Source of the DNA: Cristatella mucedo
Taxonomy: Eukaryota; Bryozoa; Phylactolaemata; Cristatellidae
Assembly: GCA_009760855.2 (NCBI GenBank)
Contig: WPIO01000009.1
Span: forward strand, 3,095,001-3,159,000
Direction: 5' to 3'
Length of the DNA: 64,000 nt
The position numbers and the translations under genes are program-made. The notes beneath the pieces are model-generated. The model was not told the origin of the DNA, searched no databases, and worked only from the letters and a program-made list of their open reading frames with translations. This document shows, piece after piece, positions 37,101 through 49,100 of the stretch (position 1 is the stretch's first letter; every line of letters starts with the position of its first letter).

Positions 37101-40100
37101 ATTTAGTGTTGGCTTTTTTATGAGTGGACTGGCCATACCTGTTTTAAGAGGGCATAGACTTTGCTAGTAACCAGAGCATGTTAACAATATTTGTGTATTG
37201 TGGGTGTAATCGTATGGGCCTGATATATATCCACTCCATACTACATTAGCTGGCCTCTAAGCAATCTGCCAGTTTCCCCTGTATCAGACGCAGCTGAAAA
37301 AAGTAATACATATTAGCTTGCTCATCGTTAACGATGAATTTTCAGATTTGTTACCCTTGATAATAATAGTAAAAAATTAAAATAAATATTAAGATCTTAA
37401 GGTCTGATGTGAAACTAATTTAGATAGTAGGTATGTTGGAGCAAGGCAGTAGAGGGACTTAAAGATGAATAGCAGGATCTTGGTCGGTGCGCTGCTTGAT
37501 AGGCAGCCAGTGCCCATTGGTATGAAGAGTTAAAATGGGACAGTTACGGCATTTGCGACAGTAGAACCAGTTGCCGAGTTTTTTGCCACCTGTAAAAGTG
37601 TGTTTGCATGGGCAATGACCTTATAATAATAATGATAATTCATTTGTATAGTGCCCTTCAGAGAACTGAGTCTCTTTCTAGGCAATTTGCTGATGCTGTA
37701 TAAAAGCATTACCAAATGATTGGTGGTAACGTCAGCAAGCAGCAGGCATAGTGTAAGCAGGTACATGCACACGAAGAACGAATCACAAAGAGTTCGATAA
37801 CTGCATTATTTGAGCACCCGTCACGTTGCATGTGCTAAGTACCACATTGGCTCTGTGGACCATCAGTTATGGTAAGTGTCAATGGATGGGCAAGAAATAT
37901 TCTGGGGAAAGAGTCTCGAACCAAGGATGCTAGCCACTATGCCATTGGCTGTCCCGGACCCGGTTTAGAAGTGCAGCTAGCTATTCTTTGTATATACTTC
38001 CGGACTGTGAGTTGATACTTCAAAGTTTCTTTCGAGCTTGTTTGTTGCTGGTTTTAAACTTTAGCCAAAGATCTCAAGCTTGGCTTTCTGAGCGTTGTGG
38101 GTACAGGGTAACAGGACGTTCAAACAGTCAACCGTTCCTCAAAGCAGGTGCCTGTCTTTACCTGTCAGTGATGTTGCTTTGCTGTGATACAGATTGCTTT
38201 TGTTGTCATGGTAAATGTCAATTAAAAGTGAGGAATTTTTGTGATATGACATTAACAGGAAAGAGTGCATGTGGTAATGAGTGTGGCTAATCGCTAGACG
38301 TGTCCCTTGAGTGTCTTTTGAGTATTGTGTTCATAGCGATTGTTAGCTTTTGCTTTGCTGCCTTTGCAGAAACTGGTCTTGGAATGTTTGCTTTGTCAGT
38401 CTGACTTTTGTCTGCCCATACTGAATCTTTTTATTCCTTACCCAGGTTTGTTAGTATCCTGTCGTTGAAGTTCGAATGCAAGGCAGGCATGGATCGAGCA
38501 CTTTGGAATGATCATTCTTCTTAAACTTGGTTTGCCACGATACTCGCCTGTGCACTACTGTGTTTCATCCTTATAGATTGGTTGCTCTGTGCCATTTACA
38601 TTAGCCGGTTTTGCTGACACACGTGGCTATTATCTTTTTTTGCAAGGCGTCTGGCGGAAGTTGCAGATTGAGCTCGTCAGAGTGCAATATGAGGCAGAAG
38701 GCTTAGCTGCACATCAGAATGTCGAGGTAAGCGCAGATGCAGCATAATGGTTGCTCGATAGCCTTAGAAGTCTGCCATGTAGTGTGCCATTCTTTCCTTC
38801 TACGAGATTCAGGTTATTGTCAGATTGTATTCTTGTGCGGTTGTAAGCCTGTGACAATCATACTACTGTAACATTGATACTGACAGTTCTTTATTCTATA
38901 CCAAGGCCGAATGAATGTATGTACTGCACCACCCCAGTCGCACTTGTTAAAGAATGAGGTTTGGGGCCAGAGACATGGCCAGAAGTTTTCGAGGTGGTTG
39001 AACCTGCCCTGGGTAAGTCAGTCGTAGAAATTCGTTTATGGGCTGAACCTTGGTCTTGTTAAACTACTAGCTGACAAGTTCGACGAGTTTAGTTTGCACC
39101 TCTGACCAAACAGCTGTGGTCCCTCAATCAGACGGCCATAGTCTTGCAGCAGACATTCAACTAGATAGGTCAACTAAGTGCAAGCTTAAGAAAGCATATC
39201 AGAGATCAGGACTGGCTGTCCATCGTCAGGCATACAAAGACTACTGTAGATCATACCAATCGATCCTGGTAAAGGCTAATTCCAGCTTCCATAAAAATCT
39301 TGTTGATTCACAGATGCACAATCCAAAAATGCTGGTATGTACTATCAACCATAGGCTTAACTATTCGTAGGTTAGCTTCTTATCTAGTGATCCTTGTGGT
39401 GATCTAGCTGATTGCTTCTCTATCTGCTTAGCCGGCAAAATAGACAAGATCAAAGAGTTCGTCCCTAAGGTAACAGCATCCCCTCTGGGTTTCGGTCTCT
39501 CAATAACAAGCCCGAAGGACCCCTCCCTCTGTTCTGCTCAGTACCTCAATGTCTACTTTCGGGGAGGCTACGAGTGACCTCATCCTGAAATTCATCTCCC
39601 AATCAAAGAAGACTGCTAGTTCTCTAGACCCTATTCTCACCGTCCTACTTCTACGATGCATAGATCTGCTGCTGCTATGCATAACTAACATAATAAATAT
39701 GTCCTTAGCCCCAGGCAGGTCGTGTCCCTGTACCTTTTAACAAGTTAAGAGCTAATCACTCCACACAATCAGCATTGCTTCGGGTGTATAACGAACGTTT
39801 CATGAATGCAGAAAAGGCCATCTGCATTGGGCATACATTGGCCATGCAGTATGGAATGTATGTGTCTTCAACCACAAAACCACAAGGATTACGTGGGTGT
39901 TGGACAAGAGAGTTTTCTATAGCATTCTCAAAGCCTAAGCAGTTTTCGGTACGTATATGTATCCAACAGACTTCATCTCACACAACAAAGAGAAAGTGAG
40001 AAGCATTGCTGAGTCAGGAAGGCAGTCGAAGAAGGGAATTTCAGGGAAGTAGCAGGACAGGACAGCTGTAATGCATGTGTCCCGTCGTAGGCAGCAGGGT

Positions 40101-43100
40101 AGAATATGTTGTGTAAGAATTATGGGAGTGAGCTCCAGTGTCTAAGATCTGCAAACTTGTCCACTTTATAGCTGCCAGCATGAGGTATATTCTGTGGACC
40201 GATGACAGTAAATTCGTGATCAACCTCAGTGGCAAATGAAGGACTTTTGTCTGTCGTCGTAGAAGCAGTGAGGAGTACCATCCAGACTGCTTGCAACTGT
40301 TCTCACATATGCTGATGAAGTGTGCTGGTCTGGTCTTATTCTTAGCTTCCGATACTAGATCTGTTCACTGCTCCAACAGGGTTATGAATAGAAATGTGCT
40401 CATATGCTTCATCCAAACTCGATATTTCTAAGTGTCGGAGCTTTTGTTGGTGTTGTGAAGGACTAGGTGTTGCAGTGGAAACTGACCGAAACTGCCAGGG
40501 CACAAATAAAGCAATTATTTGCAAATTCGTGTGTCCCCAGTCCTTGTTTGGCCTAGCCGTCTTATTATCTCAAGTCTATTAAGAATCCATTAGAGCATAC
40601 ACTTTGAACTGAGAACGGTGGCTCATCATCTCTTGTCCACCCTTTTGGTCTTCTTAAGTACCCGCGGGAATGCATAATTCCCGGTGTTTTGTGGAAGCCG
40701 ATGGAATCAGTGCCCTGGTTAATAGAAAAAGTTATAATATAAAAAAGGGGGTGTCAGTCAGTATTCTATTGATGCGATTAACCACATTTTCATTTGTAAC
40801 CTTTGCGCTGTTATTAGGAAATATGAAAACCCCTTGTGCATTTGTTCTCAATGCTGTTGTAGATGGTGGTCGCTCAGTGATGTAGGTATTCGTCAGCCTG
40901 CATATATATACCTCCACATTTGAATGTAGGGTCTGGTGGAATGGTTATAGCCATTCCTTTGAACAGATCGTACACGAGGAGTAGGTGCACTTTAGGAGAC
41001 CTCATTTTTCCGCAAGTATGATTACAGTTTTACTCTGACTACCTTCTGTTTTGCACACTGGTTGGCTGGATTAGGAAAACAGTATGTGCATTGCTGCCCG
41101 TAGCACACGATATCCATTGCATGGGGCAGGTGGAACTTGATTGACCAGCTGTTTAGTGCCAGCATGATATACTACACTCACGCACCAGTGAATATGAGCT
41201 CTTACTTACTATTCTGTACTATGTCTTTGCATGCATGAATACGTGGGTATACACAGACTTATGCATTTAGCCTCCTTGGCCTTGGGTGTGCATAGGTATT
41301 GCTTAGGCCATTAATTGCCCGAAGGTCAAAAGCTCATCTGGTGCTTGGGTAACAAATGGCATTTAGTGGCAATAGTGGTACTGCCTTGTTATTAAGATCA
41401 GCCACACAAGTTGTGTCCCTTCGTCTGTTGTAACTTGTAGCTTGCTTATTTATACACATCTTACTGCTGCTGCTTCCGTAGCATTTTGAACGTATGCCGT
41501 GACATCAGCTATCGTCTTCATCCAGCTTGAATGGTAGGATATGATAATATGAGTTGCTGACCTTTATTAGAAAGACAAGCTTATGCTGTTCGACACCGTG
41601 CGAACTGAGCTAGAAGAAAAGATCCGACGATTGGAGGAAGATCGCCATAACGTCGATTTTCACTCGGGTATGTGTCCTTGTTTGGCATTATCGCTGTGCT
41701 GGAACTTTCAGTGACTTTAGGAACTTTAGGTGACCTTCGACACCATTGATCACGTTGTTTAACTTGAACAATTGAGAATAACGATCGGTCTGGCTGACGA
41801 GGCACAGGCATGGTTTAAATCGTACTTGTCTGACCGTGTTCAATCCGTGTCGTGAGTGGGTCAGGTCTCACACACGAGACGGGTCACCTGTGGAGTCTCT
41901 CAAGGGTCTGTCCTCGGTCCCTTGCTGTTCTCCATTTATACTCAACCTCTGGGAATAGTGATAAGGCCCCATGGAATAGGATATCACTTTTATGCTGACG
42001 ATACTCAGCTGTATTTGTCATTCAAGCCGTCGGAATCTGCTGCAGCAACTGAAGACTTAACAGTTGCACTCACGTGCTATTTTGTCATTGTCGTAATCTT
42101 TTATTGGCTATTTAACAGATGACATGTTTGGTATTCATAGTTAAAAATATCTGTATAACCGACAATGCCATTGAAACCTGATTGATAGGGAGTCTTCACA
42201 TTTATATAAAAAAAAGCTAACTTTAAATAATAATGATATTACACTTGATAAAGTGCCCTTAGAGAACTCAATCTCTTTTTAGGCACTCTACATTTTCTGA
42301 TCTGCTGTATGCTGCCAAGATGCTGCGACCATCGGATTGCAATCACTGCAATTATCTCAGGGGTGTTGGCATCCAGATTTGTCATTCCTGGTTGCAGTTC
42401 TCTGTGGACCCAATGAGCCATATCTATAGAGCCGTTAGCCCTCTCCCCAGAAAGCCCGAGATGAGCTACGAGGCTGAGAGAGTGACTCCAGAGGCATGTC
42501 GGCAGTCCATGCAGTTTCGAGGTATCTCTTACGAATGGCTTACAACTGCTTTAAATAGGGCTATGTAGACTGCTTATTCAGGGGGCACTGTAAGGATCAC
42601 AGTAAGTACGAGATATTTTTAGGGTTGTTAAAGAACTTACTCTTAAAACCAGGGAACATATTATTGTCGTGCGGGATGCCATTAGTGTGCAGCAGGTTAA
42701 GCTGGATGCCATTGGTGTGCTAAGGTTCTCAGAATGGGGGTCTGCACAAAAACCTGTTTAGACTCAAAAGAGGCTTTCGGGTGGCATCTTTTTAAGACTA
42801 AGTGTGCAGCTACCTCAAAACGCCTTAGAAGCTAACTGAGAATTAAAACGAACAGTTAAATAAAAGTATGGGTTAATTTACAAGTTTTAGAGCTGCTAAT
42901 GACATCCGAGCAGATGTCAAAGTGAAAGGTTTGACCTTAATTTTGCATCTTACGGTCTATGTGTGGCCACCCCCTCCATTCCAAGAACCCGTGTGTATGA
43001 CCTTGGGCTCAGCCTGCACTTTCATGGAGGTGTTCCTTGTTAATCAATCATTCAGTTTGTAGGTGCACTTGATGAGTTCATGAATATAAATAAAAATAAA

Positions 43101-46100
43101 ACATTCATATATTGCCCCGTGAGACTTTTATTATGTGCTGAAAAGGAAGCATGTCAATAGGTTAGTGATAACGTGTACAATTTCAGCACAAATGTCATTA
43201 AATAATTAATTGCATTGCTGGCTTAGACCTACCCTGTTAGGACTCCTTGTTGGATAGTAGTCAGTGCTAATAAGAGTGTTTGCATTCTTGTTAGTTATGT
43301 TGTCAGATGTACTATATATTTTTGGAAGAATGGAATAAAGAGGCGAATAACCTCCATGAGAAATGCTTTATTTTATGCAATCACAGTCTCATAATAAAAA
43401 ACACGTTCTTGTACGCAGTTGCAGTTGTTTCTCTGCTATGTATAGTGGTAGGTAGTATCTGATGTGGGGAAAACCTTCATCCATGAGTACAGGAGCATGA
43501 GCTTCGCCGACCTCTTTCTTACCAAAATGCTCGTAAATACGATTATGTGTTGACATCACTTGGGCATAACAGGGGTTGGGTGGGCTATTTATACCATCTT
43601 TGCTTCCTGTCTTTTCTGTGATAGTGCTTGTTCATCGATGAGCTACTGGATATCGTTTATATGCCAGGCGTTGGAGATATGAATAATGTAACATGAACGT
43701 ATGCGGTATGGCTAGACCCTGCTGACTGTCTTGGCACTAAGAAACATCAGTGCGTGTTTCCTTTTATTCATTGTGATACGGTCCAGGCAGTCTGTTTTCT
43801 CGCGCTGGGTCCAACTGGAAGGTGAGCGTGTTAGACAGAGCAGAGCTAGCCGATCTCCATTCCAGCCAGGCAGCCTGATCCTGCCGAGTTTCTTCGGCTC
43901 TCCTATGCATCAGCTTTGACTGTTCGTACTCACTCTGCTGTTATTTATTTACAATAGCTTTACCGAAATCGCTCAAGCCCACATCGATTTCCTGTTGCAA
44001 CTGCTTTTTTTCCAAAGGCGATTGTGGAGTTTTCTATGCATTCGTAAGTTTAGCTGTCTCTGCAGAACATCGCGAACGACCGGCTCGGACTGCCTGTCAT
44101 GTGATGCTCGGCTCTGCCTAAATACCCAGCTGCAGCTCCTGCCTACCTCTTCTTTCTGCTCCCTAAACCTCCTCCTCCTCCTCCTCCTCCTCCTCCTCCT
44201 CCTCCTCCTCCTCCTCCTCCTCCTCCTCATCCTCATCCTCATCCTCATCCTCTTAATCCTCATCCTCTTAATCCTCATCCTCCTCCTCTTAATCCTCATC
44301 CTCCTCCTCGACACCATTGTCTTACTTCTACCTATCCACGTCACCGTCAGTGGCTAAATATTAAGTGCCTAGAAAGAGATTGAGTTCTCAGAGAGCGCTT
44401 TATCAAGTGCATTATTATTATTACCAGTTGGGCTGTGATAGAGGAAGTGGGCCCTGGTAAGCGCCCCTAACTGTGTTGATGCCATGCAATAGCATATGCA
44501 GTAGCTATGGGTCCTGCTAATATTGCATGGCATCTGGCATTTTGTTCACTGTCGATGTGTTATTGTCTTCAAATAGCCTTCATTGTGTATGCTCTTTTAC
44601 CAGATGCTTGGGAGTCTGAGCTGCTGTCGAACAAATCTAAGAAAAAGAAAGATTGCTCGAAGGACAAGCGCAAAAAGCCAACTGTTGTCACGGATATCCT
44701 TTTTTAATTTAATGGAGCTGTCTTTTGATTTTTGTTTGTTATGCCTAGCAGCTGGCTAGTTAGCTTCAATAGTATGTGCCATATTTCGATTTTTTTTACT
44801 GGTTTGTGCTTCTACTGGTACGTTGCCAAATTCAGACTTGGCAGTGATATTGTTGACTCATTTCCTTGACTGGCTGTGATCCACGACCTTATGTTGTATA
44901 CATGCTGGCTGACAAGGACATACTCGAAGACTGGTCAGCCGTGCAACGTGCATTGAAGCAAAACAAGCGGCTACAGCACCCTATGAAATGCAAGTACTGC
45001 TGCTGCTGTAGCCTTGCCGTGTGGCTTTTTTCTAGCTGTGCTTTGCTGCTTGATTTCGGTCGATTATCTTCAAGCTCGAGTGCCAAAAAGTCCGATGTAA
45101 CTGGCCAAAACTCATCGGACATTCCTGTGAGTGGCTTGCTCGGTGCATTGCAGATATTTTCTTATGGTGCACGGTTTGTATTGTGTGCTCCCCCCATTGA
45201 CGTCTACAGGAGTTTGTCAATGCAAATAGCAGACCTTCTAGGTTTGAGGCGCTACATCCCTTGGGGGGCTGGCGAAGCTCTGGATGGGGGTAGCTACTTG
45301 TAATGCAACTTATCTCCGTTTGTAACTTCACAAAGCCACGAAGACTATATGAGTATTAGGCAGGAGAGTTTTGTGTAGCACACTCAAAGGTTAGGCGGCT
45401 TGAGGTACACGTTGGCAGCCAACAGACTTCATCTCACGAAACAAGGATAAGTAAGAAGCATAGCTGAGTCAGGAGAGCAGTTACATTAGCAAGTAGCATG
45501 GAAGTAGCAGCTCAGGACAGCTAGAGAGTATGCCCCTTAGTCGGCAGCAGGAGAGTAGATGTCGTTGCTTAAGAATTGTGGAAGTGAGTTTCACAGTCGA
45601 GGACCTGGAGAGCAAAAGCTTTGGTTGCCAACTGTCTTTAAGCAGAGGAATGGGACAGCTAATTTATTGTCCATACACGACCTGGGGGCACTAGGAGGCT
45701 GAAACTGGTGCAGCAGCTCAGCTAGGTATGAAACTGCCAAGCTGTGGCAAGCCTTGTGGGTCAGCGTAAGAACTGTGCACTGTATCCGTTGATCAACCGA
45801 CAGCCATCTAAGCTCTTTCAGCAAAGGAAATGCACGGTCTAACCTTTGGGATGTGTAAACTACTTGCCAAGATTCTCTGCTGGCTCCCTCTTGCACTTGG
45901 GTATGTTGCCAGCCTGCCGAGCGAACCAGCGTGGCTTCCTGTAACAGCTGCTCGCATGCAGCACCAGCTGCCCACAGGCAGCAGCTTGACGTGCTTGCTA
46001 GCCACTCGAGGAAGGCTGGCAGGCCGGCTAATCTGCCGGCTTGATCTGTCGTGGTTTAAGGTGACGTGTTTTGGCCCCCTTCGCCAACGGCTAAACCTTG

Positions 46101-49100
46101 TTTGGTGCATGCCAGACCTTGCTCATTTGCTGCATAGCTCGCAGGGGATGAATGCCTAGCCAACGCAATTTGTGCCAATCCAAAGCCGATTAGCATCGCC
46201 CCAGCTTAACTGTGCCCGACGACTGTCTTACGACGGTTGCATTTGTTCTTGCTGCTACCCTAATATTCTGTGTTCTGCTTTTTGCTAACTTGGCCAATCC
46301 GTGGTACAGTTAAAGCAAAAAATCAACCAATAACGGTTCATGGTGGGAAAATAGCTATTGAAACGTGTTAAACTACTACAGCAGTCGTGAAAAACATCTA
46401 AAAGATGCCTAAACCAGAGTGATGTGCATCTATTGAATATATATATATATATATATTGTTGAGATGCAAATTCAATATAGTGCATTCATTTGGCAAAGCT
46501 AGTTAAGACCTAGAATGAAGTGCAAAGAGCTCTTTAATTCCTCATTAATCAGAAAGGCCTTTGGGTGGATATCCTTTATACAGCTCCATCAACTCCTTTC
46601 ATCGTTTCGAATCATGTCTAGCCAACGGCTGATAGACGGCAGCCTGCTTAAAACCCTTGACTGTTACTTAGAAAATGCCCTGCACAGTCATTGAAATGCA
46701 TTTGTTTACAGAGGTGGGGTGCTGGGTGCATTCTGTTAATCGTACTTTGCCGTGGTCTCACGGTTCCACCAAATAACATGCTTCGAAAACAGCAGCTATG
46801 TATAAAGCCAGAAACTGCCCCAGATACTGAAAAAAGGTTGAATTTGCATTGTTTTTTGCACCTGTTAAAACAAACCACGATGGTTGCTTAGTTCCATTTT
46901 TTTTATTAGTTTTGTTAACCTATCAAAGCTGTATGTTTTGGCAACATTTTGCTCATCAGACGTTTTTAAACGCCTAAACATTTTAAAGTTTATATCTTGA
47001 TTGCAGTATATTGAGAATTTTCCTGACCAGCACTGTTTATATGAGGCTATTCAAGCCGTGGTGAGTGTGCTAACTAATTTCGAACCGTGTAAAAAAAAAG
47101 AACTGCCTTGTTATGTGCACTAGGTCGGAGAGAGTAATTAAACAAACACAAATAGAATGCACGAATAGAATAAAGTTAAAAGAAAAAAATATTCTTGAAT
47201 TGCTACCTTTCTTTTTAAGCTATCTGTGCTTTTTGCTAGTAACAATATTCCATTCCTAGATTCAACTTCTTTTTCTTAGTATTGTTGTGTTACTCCCTTC
47301 CTTTATGTCATAAAAACTTGTCTATCAATGTGGCTCATGTCTCTGAAACCTTGTTTTTCTCCATTTTGGGATTGCCTGAAGCCTTATGCCGAGGCACCTT
47401 CCGGAATTCTCTTTTGATGCACACACCCTAAATGTGAAGATCCTAGGACCATGCTCTAAAACCATACCGCTCGGCATGCTTCTTCAAATTTATCTAAACC
47501 TCTTTAGCAACTTCAAAATATGATCACTCCTTTGGGGGAAAAAGGTGACAGTCCCCTCAGGAAACAGATCCTGACAGTACAGTGCAAGTTGCCGCACATG
47601 CAGCCTTTTTTCTATGAAGGAACACTTTGGTGCAGTGCCTCAATAAAGCGAGTGCCCTCTATAAAAAAAAAAAGGAGATAGTCCCTCGTTGGAAGCCTAG
47701 TTACCACTCAAGAGAGGCTGCTGGGCTTTGCGAGGGGCTACAAGAGGCTTTCTGGACTAAGGGAAGGGCTGAACACCTGCAGCATATGTCGAGGCAGCAT
47801 GTCTCCATCTCTTCAGCCAGATTCAATGTGGATAGCTTTAGCCCTCCCCCATCCTTGACCGTGGGCATAACTGTTGTTAGCAAATCTGACATACCAAGTC
47901 AGCTACTGATGGTGTTGTCTGTTGTTACATATATAAATGCCCACCAAGCCATATGCAGGTAGCACACTTCAATCAAATTCTATCCTGTGGTAGATAGACA
48001 GCTGGTGAGTTCACAGCTTCCAAGCTGTTTATGGAAGCTGTGCTATACAAGGGACTGCCGGGTACTTCTTGGCAAGTCAGCCATATTGAGGATTGTACGT
48101 AGGGCATGCTACTGTTATGGGTCGTCATCGTGATCTCGATAGTCTCATACAGCTTTATGTATGTATCTCTATCTATAACTACACAAATTCACAATGAGTT
48201 AGTGGTTGTGACACTGGAGACTTTGCAATTGCACGTTTAAAGTCTAACGGTTTCCAAAGCATTTAGGTAGCCCACATACTCTTATTTCATGCAGCAAAGA
48301 GAAAATGAGAAGTATAACTGAGTCTGGAGGGCTCTCGGGGAATTGAGTAGCATGGAAATAGCTGGTCGTGACGGCTGGAAGGATATGCCACAGTTGGCAG
48401 TAGGAGAGATGTTGCATACGAATTTTGATGGTGAGTTTCGGTCTTGTACCTGTTGAGCAAAATCTTCTGTTGCCAACAGTCTTTAAGCCAATGACTGGAA
48501 CAGCTAATCTATTGTCCATACAGGACCTGAGGGCACGAAGAGGCTGAAACTGGAGGAGCAGTTCAGCTGTGTATGAACGAGCCAAGCCATTGTGGGTAAG
48601 AGCAATAGTTATAATAATAATAATAATGCACTTGATAAAGCGCCCTCAGAGAACTCAATCTCTCTCTAGGCGCTTTACATTTGCTGCGATGTTATGTTCG
48701 AAATTCGTCAATCAGCCAGATCCATTGGCCATTGTGCCTTTTTCAGCAAAGGAGACACATGACTGAACCTTTTGATTCGTTGGCCACACTCACCACGAGC
48801 TGCAGAGGATTGGTGGCTTTCTTAGAGTAGCCCAGCCAAAACTTAATTAGATTACTACTGTTTAAACCAGACGAAGGAGCTAGTGAGATCTTTAGTGAGC
48901 CATCTTGGTAGGTAGTCCCTGATCTTGGGCATTCTTGGACAAAGATTGGAATTAATCACTAGCTATGGAAGCCGGCTTCCAAATTGAACTTTTAAATGTG
49001 ACAAATTGTGGCTATTTCCACAACCATATTTATATTAGCTGCATGGGAAGTAATATCAGTTTGTTGTGCTGTACCTTGTCAATGCCTGTGCTCAGCTTGT

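Noticed and set aside
43973-44357. ORFs on both strands with long Arg or Leu runs
   Set aside because: Translations of a (TCC)n microsatellite inside a BRMS1L intron.
44694-44884. A hidden GT-AG solution for BRMS1L intron 6
   Set aside because: No GT near the exon 6 end keeps the frame, and no AG lies between the upstream stop and PYVV. The AT-AC signals are complete.
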